DNA of 64,000 nucleotides, from positions 18,479,540 through 18,543,539 of the forward strand of contig CM065690.1 of NCBI GenBank assembly GCA_017654935.2, given 5' to 3'. Below are positions 48,530-59,415 of this stretch, one piece after another. Made by a program: the position numbers and the translations under genes. The DNA is from Phymorhynchus buccinoides (Eukaryota > Mollusca > Gastropoda > Neogastropoda > Raphitomidae). The notes beneath the pieces are model-generated. The model saw only the letters and a list, made by a program, of their open reading frames with translations, had not been told where the DNA came from and made no database searches. Positions within the stretch are counted from its first letter, which is position 1. Each line of letters starts with the position of its first letter.

Positions 48530-50884
48530 ATGTCGGACATCGGTGTCACTTCTGTGCCTTCTGCTTCTACTTCGTCATCGTCGTCTAAGCAGTCTAGGGA
48601 TGAGAAAGGGAAGTTCCTTTCTACCCCTACCCCTAGTTCTAGTTCTAGTTCGAAGAAAGAGTCCAGTTCTAAGTCTAGGTTGTCTTCTTCTTCGTCTTCG
48701 AAGAAGAAAGTGCCCCCCCCTCCCCCCCTCCTTCCCACTCATTCTTCTTCTAGTACTTCTGCTGTGTCGGAGCCGTCTGTGGAGCAGACGGAACATGTCA
48801 TTTCTTTAGTAGATTCCTCTACTTTAGTCTCCGATATGCTGGCAGAATTACAGAACAAGGGTTTAGTTTTGGTCCCGTCCTCTTCTTTGGTTTCGATGTC
48901 AGGTGGTTCAATGAGGCCCACCACGACTAGGACAAATACAAAACTTGACTGTGACTCAGTACCGTTGGATGAACCGCCAAGTTTGGCGGATGAGAACCTC
49001 AGAGACAGAGTGCCTTACCATTGTCGAAGTTTCGACGGATTTGAAACGGCTGTTTCAACCTCTTACTCGACGGACCAACTGGCCAGTTTGGAGAGGAAGA
49101 CCGGCATACCGATCTTCTCAATGGATGAAAATCTCGACGGACACTTCTCTGACCGTCGGGAACGGACACGGACGGACACGGTACCGGTCTACGACTCCCG
49201 TTCACGTGAGTGTGTGATTCCACGGATGGATTCTCCCAGAAACTGGCAAATTCGTAACTCTAGACCTGTAAGTCCGCCTGCATTGTCCGGCTGCGGCAGC
49301 ATGGCGCGGGGCTGGAAGAAGTCCGGTCATGTGCGGTCCCAAACCGGTACCCGTCATGGGGACTCCGGCCGCCCGTGGGGCGAGGCAGATAACGGCTCCG
49401 TCATCCGTGAACCAATGAAACACGGTCACGTGACACTAGAAACTGCTACCCGTACCGGTAGCACCGTGCCCGTGGGCACCGGCGGCACGGACCGCATACG
49501 GACAACGTCCGTTGACCCGTCAGAACGGACTATGCTGTCACGGCACAGAACAGTCTCTGCTACAGAGAGATTTTCGACGGATGAAACTCCGCATGGGCTT
49601 CCCTCTGGGAACTCTGGCTTGGGTCTACATATTTCACCTGTCGAAGATGATTTTCTTCCGCCTTACTCCGAAGATGACGGCGAATTTGACTCAGCAGTGA
49701 GAGACGAAGTTCGTCGGGTCATGCGTGAGAGATTTTCCGATCATCAACACCCTGGTGACGAAACAGATCAGGACGTTGATCGTTTCTCACGGGTGGAGCA
49801 GGGCAGCTTCTGTTCTGAGCCCCCTGTACAAGTGGAACCAGTTCCTTCTACCGGGAACTATCAAGGATACTTGGATATTCTCCGTCCATACTGTCAGGAC
49901 ATCAAACCGATGCCTCTTTCTGAGTCGAATTCCAGCAAGGAACAGCCACAGTTTTTCGGAGAATTACAGGCTCCGAAAGAAGCAAGACTTGCTCTTCACA
50001 CTTCGCCGTTTATTCGCCAAGAGCTTCGACGTGCTGACTCTATTCTCTGGACTCAGCCTCAGATTCTGACCGAGGAGGACGACGGTCCCCCTCCACGTCA
50101 ACCGGACCCAATTCCTTCTCGTGCGGGGACATTCCTGAAGAAAGACTTCTTCCCCCCGTTTCAGCTATCCAGTACCTTTGTGCCTGTGCCTTCGCACTCG
50201 AGTGTGTCTCCTCAAGAGAAACAATCTCTGGATTTTAGGCCACAGAGAGGACAATCGACGGTCTCTTTCTCACAGTCCTCGTTTAACAACTTGGAAAGAT
50301 CGTCTTACGCTGTTCTCCGAGCCGCTTCTCTCGCTACCTCCATGCTGCAGACTCTGTCCCAGATAGTGGGCTCCACCACAACGGCTAAACCAGAAGATTT
50401 TAGCCTGCTTGAGTCGATAGATGAACGTGCATTGGGTGTTTGTTTGGCTTCGCTCAACAAAGCAGTGAACTCGATTTCGTCAGTGGCTTCTAGCACCAAG
50501 GTTCAACTGGCTGCTACATACAGAGACTCTGTGGTCCGGGCTTGTAAACTCCGACTGGACCTCGAAGAACGCTCCACGCTACGTTCCTGCCCGTCCCATC
50601 CTTCCGCCACCTTCCACCCGAACACGGTCAAGGACGTTCTGGAAGGCTCCAAGAAACGGAAGAACGATCTCTCTCAAGAACAACTCATGATGTGGGCTCG
50701 TAAGGCTGCGAGTCAGAGTTTTGCCGCTCCTCAACCTAAGCGCGCGCGCACAGAGTTCAAGCCAGCCAGTCACACTCCCTCTTCAGCCCGTGGTTCCTCG
50801 TTCTCAGGACGTGGATCGGCTGCTTCGGGTCCGCCCCGTTTCAGCCGTACTGCGTTCTCGGGGCGGAAACAGCCTTTTCGTTAA
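48530..50884 (+). CDS. DIRS2 gag-like protein
   Basis: A 784-codon frame with a Ser-rich N-terminus (residues 1-90), a long polar, low-complexity middle rich in Arg/Thr/Asp, and a conserved-looking helical C-terminus: LLESIDERALGVCLASLNKA, RACKLRLDLEERSTLRSCP and QLMMWARKAASQSFA, then basic PKRART and an Arg/Gly/Ser-rich tail. This is the layout of the first ORF of DIRS elements in animals, thought to bind the element RNA. No zinc knuckle is visible. It ends 15 nt before the next start, in a different frame. Confidence 0.75.
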   Translation: MSDIGVTSVPSASTSSSSSKQSRDEKGKFLSTPTPSSSSSSKKESSSKSRLSSSSSSKKKVPPPPPLLPTHSSSSTSAVSEPSVEQTEHVISLVDSSTLVSDMLAELQNKGLVLVPSSSLVSMSGGSMRPTTTRTNTKLDCDSVPLDEPPSLADENLRDRVPYHCRSFDGFETAVSTSYSTDQLASLERKTGIPIFSMDENLDGHFSDRRERTRTDTVPVYDSRSRECVIPRMDSPRNWQIRNSRPVSPPALSGCGSMARGWKKSGHVRSQTGTRHGDSGRPWGEADNGSVIREPMKHGHVTLETATRTGSTVPVGTGGTDRIRTTSVDPSERTMLSRHRTVSATERFSTDETPHGLPSGNSGLGLHISPVEDDFLPPYSEDDGEFDSAVRDEVRRVMRERFSDHQHPGDETDQDVDRFSRVEQGSFCSEPPVQVEPVPSTGNYQGYLDILRPYCQDIKPMPLSESNSSKEQPQFFGELQAPKEARLALHTSPFIRQELRRADSILWTQPQILTEEDDGPPPRQPDPIPSRAGTFLKKDFFPPFQLSSTFVPVPSHSSVSPQEKQSLDFRPQRGQSTVSFSQSSFNNLERSSYAVLRAASLATSMLQTLSQIVGSTTTAKPEDFSLLESIDERALGVCLASLNKAVNSISSVASSTKVQLAATYRDSVVRACKLRLDLEERSTLRSCPSHPSATFHPNTVKDVLEGSKKRKNDLSQEQLMMWARKAASQSFAAPQPKRARTEFKPASHTPSSARGSSFSGRGSAASGPPRFSRTAFSGRKQPFR

Positions 50885-50898
50885 AGCCCGCTCGATCT

Positions 50899-52461
50899 TT
50901 GGAGGGTCCAGGTTTTTCGGCCGATACAAGCGTTGGTTCTCTGTGGGAATGCCTTCCTTCATGGGAACGTTTGGTCGAAAATACTTGGATCCTTCAGGTC
51001 GTGCGGGCAGGCTACAGGTTCCAGTTTACTCAGGAACCTCCCCTGTCCTCTCACCCAATCTCCTTCCCAGCACCCCAAGACCGGGCAAAATTCGAAGCTC
51101 TCGGCAAAGAAGTCGCCTCTCTACAACAGAAGGGAGCCATCATTCCAGTGGCCCCGGTGGACTCGGGGTTCTACTCTCGCCTGTTTGTAGTCCCCAAAAA
51201 GAACGGAGAGTTTCGCCCTGTCTTGGACCTTTCCCCTCTCGACATCAAATCGGATCTGACTCCATCAACCTCTTTCAACTACCTGGGCATGTCTTTCAAC
51301 ACCGTCCATTTCACCGTTCGGCCGTCAGACAGCAGGATTCTAGCCCTCGTGGAGTCGGTCACTGCCCTCAGACAGAAAACCTCAGCTTCTGCCCGCCAGT
51401 TACTCCGTCTACTCGGGCTGATGGAATCAGTAGCGGACCTTCTTCCTCTCGCACGGGTCCACAAACGGCCACTGCAACGCTTGCTGGCTCAGAGAAAGAT
51501 CTCTCGCCTTCAGCTGGAACACCAAGTGATGCTAGGGGACTGGTTTCTAGAGGCAACCGAACAGTGGACAGACCGTGCCTGGGTCAACCAAACGGTTCCT
51601 ATCAGACCTCTTCAGCAACAACTGTTCCTTCACACGGACGCTTCCAAAACTGGTTGGGGTGCACACCTCGACGACAGGGAGGCTTCAGGCAAGTGGACTC
51701 TCGCAGAGACACTCTTTCACATCAATCTGCTGGAATTGGAAGCGGTGGCGAGGGCCCTCAAGTCGTTTGCAGTTTGTCTCACCGGCAAGTGGGTCACCGT
51801 TTGCGGCGACAATACGACAGCCCTGTCTTACCTACGCCGTCAAGGGGGAACACGATCGCCTGCTCTCTCAAGAAAAGCGGAGGAGATCCTTCTGTGGGCT
51901 CAAGCCAAACAAATCTCCCTGTCGGTGGAGTATGTCCCGGGAAAACTGAACGTTTTAGCGGACCAGCTCAGCAGAAAGGGCCAGATCCTACCCACGGAAT
52001 GGACTATTGCACATCAGTCTCTCCTCCCACTGTGGTCCCTCTGGGGGAAACCGCACGTGGACCTGTTCGCCACGAGGTTCAACTGCAGGCTGCCTGTCTA
52101 CGTATCACCTATGAGGGACCCTCAGGCACTAGCGCGCAACGCCTTCTCGATGCCCTGGACAGGAATGTCGGCGTATGCATACCCTCCAACGTCTCTCCTA
52201 CCCAAGGTACTCGAGAAATACAGCCGCGATCTACCCCGGCTGATCATCATCGCCCCATTCTGGGAGACCAGCCCTTGGTTCCCGGAGCTCACCAGCCTCT
52301 CACACGTTCCAAGCGTCCCTCTTCGTCTCACAAAAGACACTCTGCTTCAGCCACGCACGGGAGTCGGCCACGCCAACCCCCAACTGTTTCAGCTGACCGC
52401 ATGGCTACTATGCGGTCAGGCCTGCGAGCACGCGGACTCTCAGAACAAACTGTGGACTTAG
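50899..52461 (+). pseudogene. DIRS2 RT/RNase H with deleted RT core
   Basis: The frame is open for 520 codons but internally deleted. It starts with the RT N-terminal region (LGKEVASLQQKGAIIPV, then SRLFVVPKKNGEFRPVLDLS at about residues 95-114). Within a few codons it jumps to the region normally found after the YLDD motif (DLTPSTSFNYLGMSFNT). Fingers and palm motifs A-D are therefore absent, a loss of roughly 120 residues. The RNase H that follows looks whole: LHTDASKTGWGAH, LLELEAV, CGDNTTALSYL and LADQLSRK. This copy cannot reverse transcribe by itself. Confidence 0.85.
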
Positions 52462-53066
52462 TACTCAAGGCGAGACGACAGAGTACTAACAAACTATATG
52501 ACATACGGTGGGCCTCATGGTATGGTTTCTGTTTGTCCCATGGCATTTCTCCGTTAGATCCTTCCGGTCCGGAGTTTACTCAGTTTTTGGCTCACCTCCA
52601 CCAGAACCGCGGCTTATCCGCTCAGACGTTAAATGGATACAAGGCTTCTGTTGTGCATACTATAACGGTAGCTACGGGCAAGAGAAATCCTTCTTTTTCC
52701 TTAGCTATTGAACTTTCACATCTGATTGATGCAGTCCGCAACAAGTCTGTGTCCTCGGGCGTTCGCCTTCCTCAGTGGGATTTGTTCGTTGTTCTGTCCT
52801 TTCTTCGGGATCAATGTGAACCTTTAGCATCGTTGTCTTTCAAGTTGTTGACATACAAGATGATACCTACGGCATCAGGAAGCTGGTGCTGGCACAGACC
52901 CCTGTCTCCTTGGTCTAACGGTAATTTATGTTGTTATTGTTTATTGGGATGCATATATATGTATATGCCTGTTGGGGGAATGAAATTATATGTTCATACG
53001 GATGCTTCCGGTGCTATCACGGGGATACCCTGGGTAATCCCATCTTTTTGGATATTATGGGTATGA
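52310..53066 (+). pseudogene. DIRS2 tyrosine recombinase, N-terminal half
   Basis: It overlaps the RNase H gene in another frame, as in DIRS1. The N-terminal SAM-like domain is present (MRSGLRARGLSEQTVDLVLK, WASWYGFCLSHGISPLDPSG, TLNGYKASVVHTI, LIDAVRNKS). The reading then passes LRDQCEPLASLSFKLLTYKM into unrelated sequence (about 52865). The catalytic Arg, HxxR and Tyr motifs seen in DIRS1 are missing. The frame continues by chance to 53066. Confidence 0.82.
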
Positions 53067-53387
53067 AATGTTTGCTCTTTGTTGGAAAGTTAAAAATTCA
53101 ACAATGTTTTTCTTACCCACCTCCTCGTTGGGAAACAACTCATTCGTAGTGAAACGGTAACATGATAGAATAGATTGGATGATTTTATTTAATATAACTA
53201 TCTATTCTATCTATATACTTACCGTTTCACTACGATCAAAGGTTCCCACCCACCTCCCTCCGACGAAAACATCGTTGCGAGGCGATTAGTCAAAAAATTT
53301 ATCATGATTCAAAGTTGGCTCCCCGGAAGTGACGTCAGGAAGGGGATCCACAGCAGCTCAGTGGTATTGCTAAACCAGACCAAGGAG

Positions 53388-53600
53388 CGCCATATTATGG
53401 GAGACCGCCATCTTAGTCAGTAACTTTGTTTGAAAAATGCCAGATCGATGCTGTGTATTTGGCTGTTCCAATTCAAAACTTATCTAAACTGTATTTATAA
53501 CATCTGGATGTTTTCTTTACACATTTAGATAACATTTTCACTTTGTTTGCACACAAATAAGGACTAAGATGGCGACACTTCCGTTGGAAGGGTCGAGATG
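53388..53600 (+). mobile_element. THAP-type deletion derivative, copy 2
   Basis: Directly follows the DIRS2 end. It has GACCGCCATCTTAGTC, the same MPDRCC start with a short frame, and GACTAAGATGGCGACAC. Confidence 0.65.
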
Positions 53601-53782
53601 CGCACGCAGGTGGGGGGGAGCCATTGCAGACAATTTTTTTTCTCTACCCAGGTAAGTTTAACCCTTTCGCCGCCAGCCATTTTTCAGCCAAAAAATACCA
53701 TTAAACTTAACTGCGTAAAGGAAACAAAATTGTCAGCAATATGGCTTGTTCCCACGTGACGTCATATCCGGCCACAAGGAGC

Positions 53783-54040
53783 GCTCCATAGTATGGGAGA
53801 CCGCCATCTTAGTCAGTAACTTTGTTTGAAAAATGCCCGATTGATGCTGTTTACACGTTTAAATTCTGATCGCTTCTCGGCCTTTTGGCTAAGACAGTGA
53901 TTCAGGAACATAAATTTTTGTTTATACCCTGGTTGGTTTGTTCAGCCCGTCATACATGGCGAAAGCTGATACGCGACGTTGAACTGAACTTCCATCCTGT
54001 TTACACACAAATCTGACTAAGATGGCGACACTTTCGTTGG
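53783..54040 (+). mobile_element. THAP-type derivative, copy 3, with U2-bearing insert
   Basis: Starts GACCGCCATCTTAGTC and ends GACTAAGATGGCGACAC, but the middle is replaced or interrupted between about 53864 and 54000 by a sequence that begins with a U2 snRNA 5' end. From 54040 to 54236 I see only repeat fragments. Confidence 0.55.
53869..53894 (+). ncRNA. U2 snRNA 5' fragment (pseudogene or SINE head)
   Basis: ATCGCTTCTCGGCCTTTTGG plus CTAAGA is identical to the conserved first 26 nt of U2 snRNA. The match then stops: the branch-point recognition region and the Sm site are absent. About 105 bp of unrelated sequence follows (TACCCTGGTTGGTTTGTTC, GCTGATACGCGACGTTGAAC). It is not a working U2 gene. 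Confidence 0.85.
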
Positions 54041-54330
54041 AAGGGTCGAGATGCGCACGTAGGTGGGGGGGGGAGCCATTGGGAATTCCTCTGTGACATG
54101 CATAACATTAGGCCTATCCTTACCTCCCAAACTTAAGAAGATAGGGTCTTTGAATAACAGGTCCTGATCTGATGCCTTTTAGTGACATGGGTGTCAAACC
54201 ATTGTGCATAAATGCGACATTGGCAGTGAAAGGGTTAATGGAACATTTTTGCTGAAAAATGGCTGGCGGCGAAAGGGTTAAGACCTTTTGTGGAGCCAAA
54301 TTTTTAAGGTCTTAATAGGGAGGGTCCTAA

Positions 54331-54567
54331 GTGTCGCATGAAAAAAGGTAGCTCGTAAAAATAAGTAGCTCGCTACCTATGACAGTGTGTATTTGCGACA
54401 TTGAGCATGAACCACAAATTTCACTTTTTTCTAGGGTTAGGGATAGGGTTAGGGTTAGGTAAATGGTTAAAGTACAGAAAAAGTGAAATTTGTGGTTGTC
54501 GCAAATACAGACTCTCATAGTAGCGAGCTACTTATTTTTACGAGCTACCTTTTTTCATGCGACACCA
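54331..54567. mobile_element. foldback MITE with telomere-like core (right arm)
   Basis: Mirror of 42339-42573, with TTAGGG-type repeats at 54435-54460 and the same GTGTCGCATG ends. Confidence 0.85.
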
Positions 54568-54745
54568 AGAACCCTTATTTTATTAGTCTTTTTAGCAAAC
54601 CAGGAGATGTTGTTAGAGTCATTACTTATTCATTTCTGAATTAATACTCAATTATACTTCATTTACTTGTCAATTATTTTAGCTCACTTGTTAATTCATT
54701 TCTAATTCTATGCTCTGTTTAATTTTATTCTAACCGATAGCTCAA

Positions 54746-54793
<48 letters not shown>

Positions 54794-54794
54794 T

Positions 54795-55025
54795 AGGTAT
54801 TATTAGGTATTAGGTACTTTATAGTCACAGAGGCGTCTCTGTGAAATTCGGGTTGCTCCCACCCGGAGAGCGTGTCGCAGCCAGAGGTGCGCCACCCAAT
54901 TTTTTTAATTTTGTTTGTTTTTGCATGCGATTTTTGTCACTGATGGGGGGGGGGGTATCTTTTTACCAAATGACAACTTTTTCGTTGCCAGTGGGTTTAA
55001 CGTATGCTAAGTGCATGGGCACACG

Positions 55026-55056
<31 letters not shown>

Positions 55057-55175
55057 TCCACGTTCAGACCGTTAAGGCCTAGTGCAGAATGAGAGGAAAA
55101 AATCTCCTGTACCCAGGTTCGAACTCGGGTTTACTTGACACGAAGCGAACGCGCTACCACTGTGCCACTCTACAC
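54795..55175 (-). repeat. tRNA-derived SINE (right arm)
   Basis: Mirror of 41708-42100. The B box is seen inverted as CCAGGTTCGAACTC near 55112-55125 and the A box as GCGCTACCACTGTGCCA near 55150. A GT tract adjoins it (54748-54791). Confidence 0.82.
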
Positions 55176-55310
55176 CATCAGTGTGTCAGTGTGTGTGTGT
55201 GTGTGTGTGTGTGTGTCTGATTGTCAAATGTTTGCTTTCACAAGTAATAGTACGAATTAATACTTTATAATTTTATGCATATTTGTCTGAAAAGTACCTA
55301 ATTGGATTGT

Positions 55311-55362
<52 letters not shown>

Positions 55363-55679
55363 AAAGTTTTGTTGTCTTATTTAAGTTGTCTTCCTAAACA
55401 TTACTTGTGTCGTGTCTTATTATTTATAAAATGGGCATGCCAGGCAGCGAATTTCTTTGCTTTTTGTGAAGACAATAAAATGATTGAACTGAATGGAATT
55501 AGTCCAGTCAGTACATAGTATTTATATAGCACCTTTCTTTAAAATTAAACTCGAGGTGCTTGCATTCACGGTTTCACACGCATATCTATGCACTAACATT
55601 TTAAACCAATCCCCCACATTCTTTCAACCATTTATGTGATTAACAGGAAAAAACAAAAGATGCAGAGAAATAGCTCTTT

Positions 55680-55990
55680 TCATTCTTCTTCTTCTTCTTC
55701 TTCGATCGCTCAGTTTCCTGTCAATTATGAGCGCAGACGCATCATGCTGCCGTTATGCGCCTAACTAAGAAATAATTAGGCCCAGCAAGTCCGACTTCAG
55801 CTAGAGGAAATCTTTTTGAAAACGTTTCGCGAATGGACCGGTTTAAGGCTGAAAGATAGTAGATGACAGAAAGCCAAGGGAAAAGGCAGAGTCAAAGAGA
55901 GTGTCAGATGAGAGGAAGTTACAAGCACAGAACTTGCAGAAGGTGGGGGAACTATTTATACAAGAGACCTCCCGGTATCCCCACGGACGG
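55680..55990. repeat. repeat family R1, copy in right arm
   Basis: Mirror of 40905-41220, with (TTC)n, CGATCGCTCAGTTTCCTGTC and the GGTATCCCCACGG end. The remaining 55990-56444 is intron with the inverted fragment of the TIR family of 25268-25838 (about 56190-56390). Confidence 0.7.
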
Positions 55991-56444
55991 GGGTGGGGGG
56001 GCTCTTTTCATTGAAACTTATGAATTTTGAGTAGGGTTTTAATTTTGGGGGGTGTTTTTTTCCGTAAGACCGTTGTTCCGGGTGACAGGTTTGGATGGCC
56101 ATTCCTAAAGACTCTTTCCATCAGCTTTTTCCTTCCTGATGTCAGGAGCATATATCCTGAACTAATTTCACTCATACATGTATGAAGCACAGTCAGACCT
56201 CAATTTTAAGACTTCCCAAAAGCTGGGGGGAAAATCGGTCTTTATGAATTGGAGGGGTCTTATATTATAACTGTGGTCGGTTTCATACATAAATTATAAA
56301 AAGATAATTATATTACATCTGTGAAAAAAACAATCAGTCTTAAATGACAGGAGGTCTTTTAACAGAAGGACTTATATAGTCTGCAAAATACGGTATTCTT
56401 AACAAGTCGTCTGTCTGCTTTTTTTGTTCTTTGTGTGTTGGCAG

Positions 56445-56591
56445 TCAGACGAAGAGGCGGAGACGGAGGTTTTGGGGTTCTTCAGCAGCCACGTGAAGGC
56501 CATCAGCAAGATCTACTCCAGGACGGTGTTCCAGGATAGGGATGGAACCAACCAGAACACCGGTTTGACCTTCGTTGTCCACCGCAGTACT
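56445..56591 (+). CDS. ADAM10-like first protease exon (right copy)
   Basis: Identical in length and splice sites to 40312-40458 (49 codons, acceptor GTTGGCAG, donor ACT/GTGAGT). On this strand it follows the furin-site exon at 45747-45947 in matching phase 0, across a 10.5-kb intron that contains DIRS2 and several small elements. That makes the plus-strand copy the one with its upstream exon in place. Confidence 0.92.
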
Positions 56592-56602
56592 GTGAGTCTA
56601 TA

Positions 56603-57455
56603 CAGTGGAACCTCCCTTATAAGACTTCCCGTTATAAGACTCCCTCCCACATAAGACCTACTTCTCTGAGACATTGCCCTTCTTTGTAGGTATTAAGATT
56701 GCCTCCCTTATAAGACCCCTCTCTTATAAGACCTCATCAGGGTTCATATAGAGTCTTTAAAGTCTGGAAAAGTCTTGGAAAATGGAAAAATGGTTTCCAG
56801 GCCTGGAAAAGCATGGAATTATCAACTTTGGTTGCCTGAGTCTGGAAAAGTCTTGAATTTTTCAGTCTGGCACAGTTCACAGTGACAGGCAATTTGTTTT
56901 CTCACTGAAGACAAAGAGAGTCTCACTTCGATTTTACGTGATAATAACAACGCTACCCCGGCATGCATACTTGACGAGTGAGCGCCATGATTACTGGCAG
57001 ACAAACTTTTCTTTCTTGGCCGGCGAAGTGACGTCCCTTGTACGCAATGCGCATGCGCGGAAGTCAATTTTCTTTTCTCTTGTTGGAGCGCGGTCATTTG
57101 CTTCGCCAACATGGGAAAGTGCGTGTTTAGCCAAACGTGGCTGGAACATAGCAAGTTCAAGGATTGGATAGCCCCATCATCTGATGGGTCGAAGTACAAA
57201 GCGCGGTGCTTACTATGCGTAAAGGACTTTGATGTTCGGAACATGGGTGTGGGGGCATTGAAATGCCATGCTGAAGGCAAGAAGCACCAGCAGCTGGAGA
57301 AAGCGGCAAAACAGAGCAAGTTGGCTGACAAGCATGGTATGGGAAAGTCGCAGAAATGGCCTGGAAAAAGTATGGATTTTTATTTCCAAAATTCTGTATG
57401 AGCCCTGCCTCATTCTTGGATGATTTTTGAAGGTCTTCTAAGGGAGGTTCCACTG
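56603..57455. mobile_element. MITE-A copy 6, split by an insertion (right arm)
   Basis: Mirror of 39448-40300, with TA at both ends and the same nested element. Confidence 0.88.
56738..57407 (+). mobile_element. CAG-ended element CE-2 (right arm)
   Basis: Mirror of 39496-40165, also 670 bp, with CCTCAT duplicated at 56732-56737 and 57408-57413. It carries the same 96-aa zinc-finger frame (57111-57401, plus strand). Confidence 0.85.
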
Positions 57456-57728
57456 TACTTTCTTTTTTGGAGGTTGGGGGTGGGGGGGTTGTGTCCCGCT
57501 GTCTGGGGGCCGTACAGTGGCACTACTCTCACACCACTCTCTTCTTTTTCTTCTTCTGCGTTCCCAGGCCAAAAGGCCATAATGGATAAAGTGTCCGTTT
57601 TCAGTTTTCACTGGTCTTCCTGCAGTGTACAGCCGACGTATTCGGACAAGTACTGCTCCGACACGGTGGACATAAATTAATCTTTCTCTCTCTCTTTCTC
57701 TCTGTCTCTCTCTGTGTCTTTGTCTCAG

Positions 57729-57912
57729 GTGATGAAGAACTGCGTCGCTGCGGGTACGGACAAGAAGTACTGCTCCAACACAGTGGACGTGAGCAACTAC
57801 CTTAATATGTGCTCCCTGGAGGACAATGACCCCTACTGCCTGGCCTTCACCTTCACCTACCGCGACTTCTCGGGGGGCACCCTCGGCCTGGCCTGGGTGG
57901 CCGAAGTCAGGA
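57729..57912 (+). CDS. ADAM10-like protease exon (right copy)
   Basis: Same 184 nt and splice sites as 38991-39174, following 56445-56591 in phase. The exon encoding HEAGH that should follow is not reached before the window ends, because the LINE and the satellite fill the intron. In the left copy that exon is at 28605-28768. Confidence 0.92.
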
Positions 57913-58196
57913 GTACGTATTGTCTCAGCCTTGGCTAATTTGACCCGCGGACTGCTCTCCCAAGCCGACTGCTCTTCGATCACTCAGGACAGTCTTTCTG
58001 TCATGTGAGCGAATGCGATGCGTCATCATGCAGCTGCCGCTACGCACCTAATGAACTTAGAAATATAGTTAGGCCCTGCATGTCGATCCGTGTTCGGCTG
58101 GAGAAAATCTTTTGTAAGAATTTTGAGAACAAAGGCGGGAGAATGGATACCCTTACGGCAGCAAGATAGAGAAAAGGCTGAGTCGAAGAGAGTGAC

Positions 58197-58985
58197 CAGA
58201 CCTGTTTACCATTCCGGTTTCTGGAAATTTGCTAAAATTCCGGGTAAAATAGTAAATTCCGGGTGAACGCTGAAAATTCCGGGATTTCGAAAAACCGTCT
58301 ATTATTTGCTTCCGTTCGTAGGAAAAGACGCAAGGGTTGTCCGAAACGTGTACCTAACACGCTACGTCATCAGAAAAGGGGTTGTGCTTGACGTCACATG
58401 CATTAAAGGCTGCATTTTCATTGGTTAAAGGGGTGAAATAATGTTTTTATTTTGGTCGATCTATTTTGGGACTGGCCAGACTTTTACTGTCGATTCGAAG
58501 AGCTTTCCAGGCAGTTTTTTAATGGTAGAGATTGTAATTAGGGCTTGAAATGAGTCAATTTAGATTATATTATCACTGGAAAATACGATGATGTGAGAAT
58601 TTTGAAGTTTTCAACGGAAAATGAAGTGAAAATTGATCGCGATGGCGCCGAGTTGCAACTTGGCATCCGCTGATCCGCGGCCGAGTGATTTTTCTCTGTC
58701 CCATCGTGGACATTTCCAGGTATTTTGCTTTTTCCAGCTTGTTTTATACTAAAATTGACTAAGAATTAGTGACTGAATTTACTAATAAAACTTTTCTGGC
58801 AAAATTGAGCCAAGAAATCATCACAATATTGAAAATCGACGCCGATGTTCGCGGAAAGGAGAAGAAGAAGAAACCGCTTTATCGCGAGTCGTGTACAGAT
58901 CATGTGAATTCCGGTTTTTGTTCTCAAATTCCGGTTTTTTTTGTGGCAAATTCCGGGTTTTTCATTATAAGGGTAAACAGGTCTG
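58197..58985. mobile_element. CAG-ended TIR element CE-1 (right arm)
   Basis: Mirror of 37946-38734, 789 bp, with AGTGAC duplicated at 58191-58196 and 58986-58991 and the same AAATTCCGGGT subterminal repeats. Confidence 0.88.
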
Positions 58986-59056
58986 AGTGACGGATTAGAG
59001 GAAGTTACCAGCACTGAACTTCCAGAAGGTCTGTAGATATAAGAAGATACTACTAA

Positions 59057-59244
59057 TAATAATAATAACAGTACATTTATATAGCGCTTTGCCTCAGATG
59101 AGCCCAAAGCGCTTTACAATCAATTATTCATCAACAGATAACAAAAAAACAAGATTCAAGAGTGACACCAACCACCAACAGCGCATATGCAAAGCAAATC
59201 TCTCTCTCTCTCTCTTTAACACACGCACACGCACACGCACGCAA

Positions 59245-59283
<39 letters not shown>

Positions 59284-59362
59284 AACACACAATTATCGAC
59301 GCCAACTCATTCATACCCCATTCGGTAAGCCACAGCAACTGAGCCGCACACACACACACACA

Positions 59363-59415
<53 letters not shown>

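Larger units (their letters stand above)
48103..53387 (+). mobile_element. DIRS-type retrotransposon 2 (defective)
   Basis: A 42-bp perfect inverted repeat (CCAATCTATTCTATCATG...GAATGAGTT at 48103-48144; inverse at 53137-53178) and a longer inverted block (CCTTGGTCTGGTTTAGCAAT at 48230-48310; inverse at 53298-53387) bound a gag-like gene, an RT/RNase H gene and a recombinase fragment. The end structure is that of DIRS rather than LTR elements. Both the reverse transcriptase and the recombinase have lost their catalytic cores. Confidence 0.85.

Noticed and set aside
50721..52300. Long plus-strand frame upstream of the DIRS2 recombinase
   Set aside because: Up to about 52300 it is an out-of-frame shadow of the RT/RNase H gene (Arg/Ser/Pro-rich). 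Only the recombinase part from there on is homologous to known protein.
53869..54000. Functional U2 snRNA gene
   Set aside because: Only 26 nt match. The branch-site pairing region, Sm site and 3' stem-loops are missing.
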